A stretch of 9,449 nucleotides of DNA from contig CACZSM010000066.1 in assembly GCA_902783815.1 (NCBI GenBank), positions 1 through 9,449 of the forward strand, written 5' to 3'. Shown one piece after another: positions 1 through 5,882 of this stretch. The first letter of the stretch is position 1; every line of letters starts with the position of its first letter. The translations under genes were made by a program, and so were the position numbers. The notes below the pieces were generated by a model. The model was not told where the DNA came from, ran no database searches, and worked only from the letters and a program-made list of their open reading frames with translations. The DNA is from an uncultured Ruminococcus sp. GTDB lineage: Bacteria; Bacillota; Clostridia; Oscillospirales; Acutalibacteraceae.

Positions 1-73
1 GCAGAGTGCGAAACTCTCCGCTTCCAGCGCTCGGAAAGGGGGATGAAAAGTTTAAATGAATGGTGAATTTGAC

Positions 74-161
74 GGGGGAAACCCTGCGAGAGAGGGTTTC
101 CCCCACTGGGAGTGCGTTCCGGTGAGCGATAGCGAAACGGTTTGCGCACTCCGGCGCAGTG
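74..161. repeat. Two adjacent strong hairpins downstream of rlmH
   Basis: Positions 74-85 and 93-104 form a perfect 12-bp inverted repeat (GGGGGAAACCCT) with a 7-base loop. Directly after it, 109-116 (GGAGTGCG) pairs with 145-152, and outer arms 104-108 (CACTG) and 157-161 (CAGTG) extend that stem past a 4-base bulge. Neither hairpin is followed by a T run on either strand, so neither is a standard intrinsic terminator, although they lie 40-130 bases past the rlmH stop and could still end transcription or protect the 3' end. Their compactness and GC richness against AT-rich flanks suggest a dispersed intergenic repeat of the genome. That is inference, since only one copy is in view. The rest of 1-200 shows no gene. 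Confidence 0.6.
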
Positions 162-200
162 CCTGTATTCCTCGATTTTTTGAAAATTGATTTCCGTGAT

Positions 201-683
201 TCATTTATGATACTTTCCTCCGGAGCAGATCTGAAACGCCCTGTACAGCTGCTCACAAAGCATTACCCTTGCCAATTGATGAGGAAATGTCATTTCCGAC
301 ATTGACAGCTTTACATCAGCTGTATTTTTAACCTCCTCAGAAAGTCCCCATGAACCGCCGATCACAAATACTATTTCCGAAATACCGCGGACTCTTGCAT
401 CCTCTATCATATCTGCAAGTTTTTCCGAGCTTCTCTGTTTACCCTCAATACACATTGCAGCGACCATTGATCCGCTTCTGATCTTTGAAAGCAGTCTTTC
501 GCCTTCCTTTTTAAGAGTAATACTGATTTGTCCGTCCGAAGGAGAATCAGGCAGTTTTTCCTCATCCACTTCAATTATACTGAACGAAGCATATCTCTTC
601 ATTCTTTTTGAATATTCATCGCAGGCATCTTTCCAGTAGTTTTCCTTCAGTCTGCCCACGCAAAGTATAGTTATTTTAATCAT
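201..683 (-). CDS. rlmH: RlmH, 23S rRNA pseudouridine-1915 N3-methyltransferase
   Basis: This 160-residue protein has the full length and layout of the RlmH family. These SPOUT-fold homodimers use S-adenosylmethionine to methylate pseudouridine 1915 in helix 69 of 23S rRNA on assembled 70S ribosomes. Visible signatures are the N-terminal MIKITILCVGRLKE, the SAM-binding knot segment FVIGGSWGLSEEV (about 106-118), SEMTFPHQLARVMLCEQLYR (about 129-148) and the conserved C-terminal YHK. The ATG at 683 is preceded by a GAGGG ribosome site that overlaps the walJ stop codon, and the gap between the genes is 7 bases, so translation is probably coupled. It is the last gene of the murA-side cluster. Nothing is broken or unusual in it. 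Confidence 0.97.
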   Translation of the reverse strand: MIKITILCVGRLKENYWKDACDEYSKRMKRYASFSIIEVDEEKLPDSPSDGQISITLKKEGERLLSKIRSGSMVAAMCIEGKQRSSEKLADMIEDARVRGISEIVFVIGGSWGLSEEVKNTADVKLSMSEMTFPHQLARVMLCEQLYRAFQICSGGKYHK

Positions 684-690
684 ATGACCC

Positions 691-1479
691 TCAGAAAATT
701 ATCGGTTTATTTCCGCTCTCGGAGGCTACAGTAAGCATAAAATCTATATTTTCTTTCATGTTATTCTGCTGCAGGGCACAAACAGCCGTTTGTCTTGCAA
801 GTATGGGCATATTATTTTCCCTGCTGAGATGAGCCAGTATAAACCTCGTTGAGCCGCTTTTTACAAGTTCTGTTACGGTATCCGCGCAAACATCATTTGA
901 AAGATGTCCCACATCTGAAAGTATCCTTCTTTTCAGCAGATACGGATATGCGCCGTTCTGGAGCATCTGAACATCATGATTTGACTCGATCAGTACAGTA
1001 TCACATCCGCCCACTGCCATTTTCATACTATCCGTAACATAACCCGTATCGGTAGCAAAAGCCGTCCTGCGACCGTCGAATGTCTCCACAACATACCCAA
1101 GACCTTCTGCACAGTCATGGGAGATATCAAATGCAGTTATTCTCATATCATCAAGCTCCACGCCGTTTCTGTCAACTATTTCTATTTCCGTACCGCTGTT
1201 TACATACCCTTTTTCGTAAAGTGCCTCTGCCGTACCCTTTGAAGCATATACTTTCATACCGTACTTTGAAGAAAGTACCTTCAATCCCTTTACATGATCT
1301 ATATGCTCATGCGTCACAAATACGGCCTTTATATTCCTGATATCCAGATCATATCCTGCAAGTGCCTGAGTGATCTGTCTTGCGCTTCTCCCGGCATCAA
1401 TAAGGATACCGCTTTCCTCTGAACCGATATAATTACAATTTCCCGAACTTCCGCTGAAAAGCGTATATAATCTCGGCAT
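691..1479 (-). CDS. walJ: WalJ/YycJ-type metallo-beta-lactamase-fold hydrolase
   Basis: This 262-residue protein starts MPRLYTLFSGSSGNCNYIG, the typical opening of the YycJ/WalJ family. The metal-binding motif is THEHIDH (His57, His59, Asp61, His62), followed by His121 (DISHDC), Asp144 (FATDTGYV), ESNHD (165-169) and His217 (AHLSREN), so both metal sites look intact. Family members are di-metal hydrolases with suggested nuclease activity; in Bacilli walJ sits at the end of the walRK cell-wall regulon operon. Here no walRK is in view; the gene lies between murA and rlmH, and the walJ-rlmH pairing resembles the order in Bacilli. I chose the ATG at 1479 because AGGAGG lies 5 bases upstream. A longer in-frame start at 1545 would run through a transcription terminator and add 22 non-family residues. 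Fold assignment is sure; the true substrate is not known. Confidence 0.9.
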   Translation of the reverse strand: MPRLYTLFSGSSGNCNYIGSEESGILIDAGRSARQITQALAGYDLDIRNIKAVFVTHEHIDHVKGLKVLSSKYGMKVYASKGTAEALYEKGYVNSGTEIEIVDRNGVELDDMRITAFDISHDCAEGLGYVVETFDGRRTAFATDTGYVTDSMKMAVGGCDTVLIESNHDVQMLQNGAYPYLLKRRILSDVGHLSNDVCADTVTELVKSGSTRFILAHLSRENNMPILARQTAVCALQQNNMKENIDFMLTVASESGNKPIIF

Positions 1480-1484
1480 AATAA

Positions 1485-1490
1485 CCTCCT
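1485..1490 (-). promoter_or_regulatory. walJ: Ribosome binding site fixing the walJ start
   Basis: A perfect AGGAGG lies 5 bases before the ATG at 1479. It decides against the longer in-frame start at 1545, which overlaps the murA stop region. Confidence 0.85.
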
Positions 1491-1504
1491 GTAATCCTGC
1501 TGTC

Positions 1505-1534
1505 AAAAAAGGGAAGCCCTCTCCGGGACTTCCC
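1505..1534 (-). terminator. Intrinsic terminator between murA and walJ
   Basis: Read on the minus strand, GGGAAG (1529-1534) pairs with CTTCCC (1511-1516). An inner CCC/GGG pair extends the stem past a single bulged T, with a short GGAGA loop. Six T residues (1505-1510) follow immediately. This is a textbook Rho-independent terminator placed 7 bases past the murA stop. It should cut most murA transcription before walJ-rlmH, or act as partial readthrough control, because no clear separate promoter for walJ is visible between it and the walJ start. Confidence 0.85.
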
Positions 1535-1541
1535 CAAAATG

Positions 1542-2828
1542 TCAACCGGCAGTCTGTACTGTCTGATCGTTTGCAGTTTCAATTTTTTTTATATCCGCTC
1601 CGATAGCCGTCAGCTTTCCGACGACATCCTCATATCCTCTTTCTATATGCTGGATATCCTCTATCTCAGTAGTACCCTTTGCGCCAAGCGCTGCAACCAC
1701 CATTGCTGCGCCGGCTCTGAGGTCAGTAGCCTTCACAGGCGCTCCCTCAAGCTGATCTACTCCCTCTATTACAGCTAATTTACCGTCAACTGATATTGCA
1801 GCTCCCATTCTGCGAAGCTCCTCAACATATCTGAACCTGTTATCCCAGACAGCTTCATTAACGATACTTGTACCGTCAGCAATAGTCAGTATAGCTGCAA
1901 TCTGGGGCTGCATATCTGTCGGGAAGCCCGGATGAGGCATCGTCTTGACATTACATCGTTTAAGTCTGTCCTCACGCACTACTCTTATTGAGTCGTCATA
2001 TTCCTCAATAACAACTCCCATTTCACGCAGCTTTGCAGTAATTGATTCAAGGTGCTTCGGGATTACATTTTTCAGTGTTACATCACCGCCTGCACTTGCA
2101 ACGGCTGTCATATATGTTCCTGCTTCTATCTGATCCGGTATGATCGAATATGTTGTACCTCTCAGTGACTTAACTCCATTGATCTTGATAACATCCGTTC
2201 CGGCGCCTCTCACATCTGCTCCCATTGAATTCAGGAAGTTTGCGAGGTCAACTATATGCGGTTCCTTTGCAGCATTTTCAATAGTAGTCCTGCCCTCAGC
2301 CTTTACAGCTGCAAGCATGATATTCACAGTCGCTCCCACTGAAACCACATCCAGGTAGATATGACCTCCCACAAGCTTATCAGCCTTTATTTTTATCATA
2401 CCGCCCTCGACACTGTGTTTTGCGCCGAGAATTCCGAAGCCTTTAAGGTGCTGATCTACAGGGCGTACTCCGAAGTCACAGCCTCCCGGCAAAGCGACTT
2501 CTGCTCTCAGGAAGTTACCGAGCAAAGCACCCATAAGATAGCTGGAAGCCCTCATATGGCGCACAAGCTCATAGGTTGCAACAGGGATCCTGATTCCTCT
2601 CGGATCTATCTCAATAACGCTCTTATCTACAACCTTTACAGACGCACCCATTTCCTGCAATATTTTTGCCATCAGGATAACATCCATTATATTCGGTATA
2701 TTTTCAATACGGCATACTCCGTCTGAGAGTATAACAGCCGGGATAATAGCAACAGCAGCATTCTTGGCGCCGCTTATTTTTACCTCACCATGAAGCCTGT
2801 TGCCTCCATTGATCACTAATTTTTCCAA
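1542..2828 (-). CDS. murA: MurA, UDP-N-acetylglucosamine 1-carboxyvinyltransferase
   Basis: This 428-residue cytoplasmic enzyme transfers enolpyruvate from phosphoenolpyruvate to UDP-GlcNAc, the first committed step of peptidoglycan synthesis. All key residues of the family are present: Lys22 and Asn23 in SGAKNA, the catalytic loop PGGCDFGVRPVDQH with Cys117 (equivalent to E. coli Cys115), Asp305 in PTDMQP, Arg371 in DLRAGAA and Arg397 in ERGYE. The loop Cys, not Asp, predicts sensitivity to fosfomycin (family knowledge; not tested here). The start is a TTG at 2828, supported by GGAGGG 7 bases upstream and by the family N-terminus MEKLVINGG. The gene has its own long upstream control region with two promoter candidates, and a terminator follows its stop. 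Many Bacillota carry two murA paralogs; which this one is cannot be told from this window. Confidence 0.97.
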   Translation of the reverse strand: MEKLVINGGNRLHGEVKISGAKNAAVAIIPAVILSDGVCRIENIPNIMDVILMAKILQEMGASVKVVDKSVIEIDPRGIRIPVATYELVRHMRASSYLMGALLGNFLRAEVALPGGCDFGVRPVDQHLKGFGILGAKHSVEGGMIKIKADKLVGGHIYLDVVSVGATVNIMLAAVKAEGRTTIENAAKEPHIVDLANFLNSMGADVRGAGTDVIKINGVKSLRGTTYSIIPDQIEAGTYMTAVASAGGDVTLKNVIPKHLESITAKLREMGVVIEEYDDSIRVVREDRLKRCNVKTMPHPGFPTDMQPQIAAILTIADGTSIVNEAVWDNRFRYVEELRRMGAAISVDGKLAVIEGVDQLEGAPVKATDLRAGAAMVVAALGAKGTTEIEDIQHIERGYEDVVGKLTAIGADIKKIETANDQTVQTAG

Positions 2829-2835
2829 ACCTCAA

Positions 2836-2841
2836 CCCTCC
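2836..2841 (-). promoter_or_regulatory. murA: Ribosome binding site supporting the TTG start of murA
   Basis: GGAGGG lies 7 bases before the TTG at 2828. The strong site makes the weak start codon credible, and no in-frame ATG with a comparable site is nearby. Confidence 0.8.
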
Positions 2842-2914
2842 ACACCGCATAATTCAGAGTCAAAGAAGTAAAAAACACTGTCTGCATAAAATAATATCCA
2901 CAACAAAACAGCAT

Positions 2915-2941
2915 CCTCTGAAAATCATTACTTTCCAGAGG
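2915..2941 (-). other. Hairpin in the murA leader
   Basis: On the minus strand CCTCTGGAAA pairs with TTTTCAGAGG through ten pairs including one G-U, around a 7-base loop. No T tract follows, so it is not an intrinsic terminator. It lies downstream of both murA promoter candidates, so it would be in every murA leader transcript. Function unknown. Confidence 0.5.
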
Positions 2942-2965
2942 TCAAAAACTGGCATAACGCCGGAA

Positions 2966-2995
2966 ATTGTACAGGATATACCAGGAAGCTGTCAA
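2966..2995 (-). promoter_or_regulatory. murA: Proximal sigma-A promoter candidate (P2) for murA
   Basis: The minus strand shows TTGACA (2990-2995, perfect -35) and TACAAT (2966-2971, five of six at -10), separated by 18 bases. Transcription would start near 2959, giving a leader of about 130 nt before the TTG of murA. Confidence 0.6.
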
Positions 2996-3102
2996 ATCTC
3001 TCCGGATTTTCCTTTTCCCAACAATATCCGCATACGCCGGTACAAAAACAGCTCCTGAATACACACAGTTTTTTATGGATTAAAACTAATCACTCTTGTG
3101 TA

Positions 3103-3131
3103 ATGATAATACAAATAGCTCTGCTTGTCAA
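3103..3131 (-). promoter_or_regulatory. murA: Distal sigma-A promoter candidate (P1) for murA
   Basis: TTGACA (3126-3131, perfect -35) and TATCAT (3103-3108, five of six) are separated by the ideal 17 bases on the minus strand. Transcription would begin near 3096 and give a leader of about 267 nt. The -35 box sits in the centre of an 8-bp inverted repeat (3113-3140), suggesting a repressor or activator site. Confidence 0.65.
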
Positions 3132-3140
3132 TAGCTATTT
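3113..3140. promoter_or_regulatory. Perfect 8-bp inverted repeat around the P1 -35 box (operator candidate)
   Basis: AAATAGCT at 3113-3120 and AGCTATTT at 3133-3140 are exact inverted copies with a 12-base spacer, so the half-site centres are 20 bp apart, two helical turns. The -35 hexamer of P1 fills half of the spacer, and one arm occupies the -35/-10 interval. A dimeric regulator bound here would cover the promoter. The regulator is unknown. An RNA hairpin role is unlikely because the site lies upstream of the predicted start of transcription. Confidence 0.5.
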
Positions 3141-3191
3141 ACACATCGCCGTCAAAATACGGCAAAATAAGTAATTAACTTTGGCAAGCAG

Positions 3192-3219
3192 AAATTATCG
3201 TTGGTAAAATTTACGATAA
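3192..3219 (-). terminator. Weak candidate terminator after the M18 gene
   Basis: TTATCGT pairs with ACGATAA (arms 3213-3219 and 3195-3201) around an 11-base loop, followed on the minus strand by TTTCT. The stem has only two GC pairs and the T run is short, so termination here would be inefficient. It is the best candidate in the interval between the operon end and murA. Confidence 0.25.
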
Positions 3220-3255
3220 GGATAACAGTTTTTTAATCTTGTAAAAATTCTGTCA

Positions 3256-4677
3256 TCAGACATTTTCAGCCATATAGAATTCATACAAAGCCCTGTAGGT
3301 CATATACACATCTATCTTTGAAACTACCTCCATTGGAGCGTGCATAGAAAGCACCGGAACTCCCAGATCAACAACATCAGCATTCAGATTTGCCACGAAT
3401 TTGGCAATAGTTCCGCCGCCGCCGCCATCAACCTTGCCAAGTTCGCCTGTCTGCCACAGCACTCCGGCATCATCAAGTATCCTTCTGATCCTTGCCATAT
3501 ATTCAGCCGAGGCATCAGAAGTAGAGTATTTACCGCCGCTTCCGGTATATTTTGTAATGACTGCTCCGTTATTTATATATGAGGAATTATTTGCTTCAAA
3601 CTCGGAAGCATATGTCGGGTCAAAGGCTGCATTTACATCCGCTGAAAGGCAGGTGCTTTTTGCCATTACATGACGAACTTCCTCACCGTCAATTTTTGCA
3701 AGGTCGGCAATAAAATCTATCATATATGTAGATTTCATACCGGTATTACCGTCGCTGCCTATTTCCTCACGGTCGGTAAGAACCGTAATTACCGTACTTT
3801 CAGGAATTCTCGCATCCAGTGCTGCCATAAGCGCCGGATAAGCGCAGACCTTATCATCATGTCCATAGGCACCGATCATACTTCTGTCAAATCCGAGATC
3901 CCTTGCCCTGAATGACGGCACAAGCGCCAGGTCAGCTGACAGGAAATCCTCCTCCAGCATACCGTACTTCTCAAAAAGTATATTCATTATATTCAGCTTT
4001 ACACTTTCGCTTTCCTCATCACGGTTAAATGGTCTGCTGCCTATAAGCACATTAAGATGTTCGCCATTGAATGCTTTTGTCATTGTCTTTGACATCTGAT
4101 CTACAGCAAGGTGCGGAAGAAGATCCGTTACACAGAAGCATGGGTCATCCTCGCTGTCGCCGATACATACATTTATACTGCTGCCGTCCTTTAATGCAAC
4201 CACTCCATGCAGTGCAAGCGGAACCGTAGGCCACTGATATTTCTTTATTCCACCATAATAATGTGTTTTGAACATTGCAAGATTATTTGTCTCATAAAGC
4301 GGATTCGGTTTCAGGTCAAGGCGCGGTGAATCTATATGCGCTATTCCAAGACGGACTCCGTTATGAGTTCCGTTCTTTCCGATCACTGCAAGCATTACTG
4401 CCTTATTCCTGTTATTTACATATACCCTGTCGCCTGCACCATACTGCTTATACGGGTCAAATTCCTCGAAACCGGCTATTTTCGCTGCTTCAACAGCATA
4501 GGCAACGGCTTCTCTCTCAGTTTTGCCGTTATTGAGGAAGTTTTTATATTCCTCGCAGAACTCATCCGCCTTTCTGATATCCTCCTCGCTCACCTTAATG
4601 CAGCCATTCTTTTTTGAGATAAATAACTTTTCTTTAAGCTGAGCTGCCTGACTCTTTTCTTTTTTCTCTTCTGACAT
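3256..4677 (-). CDS. M18-family metallo-aminopeptidase
   Basis: This 473-residue protein matches the M18 (aspartyl aminopeptidase / aminopeptidase I) family, cytosolic di-zinc enzymes forming tetrahedral dodecamers that remove N-terminal residues from peptides. Zinc and catalytic positions are in order: His114 in AHIDSPRLDLKP, Asp274 in YGHDDK, the general base Glu304 and metal ligand Glu305 in DREEIGSDG, Asp347 in SADVNA, and His446 in SMHAPME near the C-terminus. Length fits the bacterial branch. I chose the ATG at 4677 (MSEEKKEKSQ) because AAGGG lies 9 bases upstream; in-frame ATGs at 4704 and 4686 have poor or no ribosome sites. The SD overlaps the end of the transglycosylase gene, 13 bases from stop to start. 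It is the last gene of the long operon. Substrate preference (acidic or other residues) cannot be read from the sequence. Confidence 0.93.
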   Translation of the reverse strand: MSEEKKEKSQAAQLKEKLFISKKNGCIKVSEEDIRKADEFCEEYKNFLNNGKTEREAVAYAVEAAKIAGFEEFDPYKQYGAGDRVYVNNRNKAVMLAVIGKNGTHNGVRLGIAHIDSPRLDLKPNPLYETNNLAMFKTHYYGGIKKYQWPTVPLALHGVVALKDGSSINVCIGDSEDDPCFCVTDLLPHLAVDQMSKTMTKAFNGEHLNVLIGSRPFNRDEESESVKLNIMNILFEKYGMLEEDFLSADLALVPSFRARDLGFDRSMIGAYGHDDKVCAYPALMAALDARIPESTVITVLTDREEIGSDGNTGMKSTYMIDFIADLAKIDGEEVRHVMAKSTCLSADVNAAFDPTYASEFEANNSSYINNGAVITKYTGSGGKYSTSDASAEYMARIRRILDDAGVLWQTGELGKVDGGGGGTIAKFVANLNADVVDLGVPVLSMHAPMEVVSKIDVYMTYRALYEFYMAENV

Positions 4678-4686
4678 AATAATCAT

Positions 4687-4691
4687 CCCTT
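4687..4691 (-). promoter_or_regulatory. Ribosome binding site fixing the M18 start
   Basis: AAGGG lies 9 bases before the ATG at 4677 and touches the stop codon of the preceding gene. It favours this start over in-frame ATGs at 4686 and 4704. Confidence 0.65.
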
Positions 4692-5275
4692 CAATTATTC
4701 TCATAAAGCCTTTTGTAGCAGCTTTTATTCTGCGCTACAAGATGTCTGTAATTCTCCGTTTCCGATATCGGCACATACTTAAATGTTTTACCGTCATCTG
4801 AATAGCTGCTGTCCTCCAGCCACTTGTCAACATTGCCGACTCCGGCATTGTATGCACATAAAGCTGTATCCTCGCTTTCATACATATCAAGCAGGACCGA
4901 AAGCAGATTTGCGCCGTATTCAATATTTAATCCCGGTGTTTTCATATCATCAAATGTATAGTTTTCATAGTCCTCATTTACATAATATGTCTGAAGCCAC
5001 TCAAATGTTTTTGGCATGAGCTGCATAAGTCCTACTGCGCCGGCATGAGATTCCGCTTTCGGATCAAAATTGCTTTCCGTTTTTATCACAGCATATATAA
5101 GGTATTTATCAACGCCGTATTTTTTTGACGCTGCCTCGACCTCTTCACGGTATTTCAGCGGATACGATGAATAAACATACTCGTTATGGGACATTTTCAG
5201 AAATACGGATGCTCCGATAAGCAGCGCAACCACTACTACTGATGCTATTACTGCTGAAATATAGTTTTTCTTCAT
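4691..5275 (-). CDS. Membrane-anchored SLT-type lytic transglycosylase
   Basis: This 194-residue protein has a short basic N-terminus (MKKNYIS), one hydrophobic segment at about 7-26 acting as signal-anchor, then a single SLT (Slt70-like, GH23-type) domain from about 40 to the end. Signatures are the catalytic Glu67 in IKTESNFDP, SHAGAVGLMQLMPKT (77-90) and AYNAGVGNVDKWL (141-153). Such enzymes cleave the MurNAc-GlcNAc bond of peptidoglycan outside the membrane, forming 1,6-anhydro-MurNAc ends. There is no extra wall-binding domain. The start at 5275 is chosen because AAGGAG lies 7 bases upstream; an in-frame ATG at 5305 would place ten polar residues before the anchor and lies inside coaE. 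The gene starts 4 bases past the coaE stop, so translation is probably coupled. A housekeeping wall-remodelling role is likely; its partner is unknown. Confidence 0.92.
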   Translation of the reverse strand: MKKNYISAVIASVVVVALLIGASVFLKMSHNEYVYSSYPLKYREEVEAASKKYGVDKYLIYAVIKTESNFDPKAESHAGAVGLMQLMPKTFEWLQTYYVNEDYENYTFDDMKTPGLNIEYGANLLSVLLDMYESEDTALCAYNAGVGNVDKWLEDSSYSDDGKTFKYVPISETENYRHLVAQNKSCYKRLYENN

Positions 5276-5279
5276 CGGA

Positions 5280-5882
5280 TCACTCCTTATCCGCCAGCAT
5301 TGCAAAAATACTGTCCACTTGTTTTCTTACTTCCATGATCGGTGCTGAACCATCTATTACAGCATCCGCTTTTTCTGTATAATACTTTTCGTCATACTGA
5401 GCCTTAATTCTTCTCTCAGCACATTCCCTATCTATTTTATCACGATTTATTATCCTGTCAAGCCTTATTTCTTCATCAGCCGTAACTGCTATAATATAAT
5501 CGCAAAGTTTATCGCCGCCGCTTTCAAAAAGCTGGGAAGCGTCAAACAATATCATATCATAATTCTTATTCCTGAATTCTCTGATATATTCTTCTGTCCT
5601 TTTTATTATCCAGGGATGAGTTATACTATTCAGGATATCCGTATGTTTCCTGTCTGCAAAAGCTTTTTTTGCAAGCAGAGGTCTGTTACAGCTTCCGTCA
5701 CTGCAAATAATATCATTTCCGAAAGCCTCTGCCAGTTTCAGAAGGCACTGTGAACCATTGCTCAGAGCCTCTCTTGCAACGGCGTCTGCATAAATAACAG
5801 CGATACCTTTTTCTTGTGCATATGCAGAAATTGTACTTTTTCCTGCTCCGGTCTGTCCTGTCAGACCTATAACAATACTCAC
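5280..5882 (-). CDS. coaE: CoaE, dephospho-CoA kinase
   Basis: This 200-residue protein performs the last step of coenzyme A synthesis, ATP-dependent phosphorylation of the 3'-hydroxyl of dephospho-CoA ribose. Features are the P-loop GLTGQTGAGKST (6-17), the substrate-side Asp33 in YADAVARE, THPWI (88-92), DASQLFESG (114-122, the family D..LLFE motif) and the LID-like RDKIDRECAERRIKAQ (147-162). Length fits the family. The start is a GTG at 5882 sharing GTGA with the sua5 stop, a 4-base overlap typical of coupled translation, with an AGAGGG-like site upstream inside sua5. Its stop region contains the AAGGAG that serves the next gene. Nothing is degenerate. Confidence 0.95.
   Translation of the reverse strand: MSIVIGLTGQTGAGKSTISAYAQEKGIAVIYADAVAREALSNGSQCLLKLAEAFGNDIICSDGSCNRPLLAKKAFADRKHTDILNSITHPWIIKRTEEYIREFRNKNYDMILFDASQLFESGGDKLCDYIIAVTADEEIRLDRIINRDKIDRECAERRIKAQYDEKYYTEKADAVIDGSAPIMEVRKQVDSIFAMLADKE
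5283..5288 (-). promoter_or_regulatory. Ribosome binding site fixing the transglycosylase start
   Basis: AAGGAG, formed by the last codons of coaE, lies 7 bases before the ATG at 5275. It supports that start over the in-frame ATG at 5305. Confidence 0.8.

Larger units (their letters stand above)
2829..3255 (-). other. 427-base intergenic control region between the M18 gene and murA
   Basis: This is the only long gap without a protein gene of normal size. Read toward murA it contains a weak AT-rich hairpin after the M18 stop (3195-3219), a GCCGT/ACGGC hairpin (3148-3163), a promoter inside an 8-bp inverted repeat (3103-3140), a second promoter (2966-2995), a leader hairpin (2915-2941) and the murA ribosome site. 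An imperfect repeat of TGTACCGGCGTATGC (around 3042) recurs around 2960 as TGTAC, five extra bases, then CCGGCGTTATGC. I do not recognise any known riboswitch, T-box or tRNA-like structure here. A 17-codon TTG-started ORF (3045-2992) with an AGGAG site is possible but unproven. Confidence 0.7.

Noticed and set aside
1478..1506. TTGACA-N17-TATTAT promoter before walJ
   Set aside because: The -10 overlaps the walJ start codon, so transcription would begin inside the gene; the -35 is also the T run of a terminator. Probably coincidence.
1480..1545. Longer N-terminus for walJ starting at 1545
   Set aside because: It would translate the terminator and add residues foreign to the family, while AGGAGG precedes the ATG at 1479.
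3148..3163. GCCGT/ACGGC hairpin as terminator of the M18 operon
   Set aside because: Only five pairs and no T tract follows on the minus strand.
2829..3255. Known riboswitch, T-box or small RNA gene in the gap before murA
   Set aside because: No T-box motif, conserved riboswitch core or tRNA-like fold was recognised by eye; only simple hairpins are seen.
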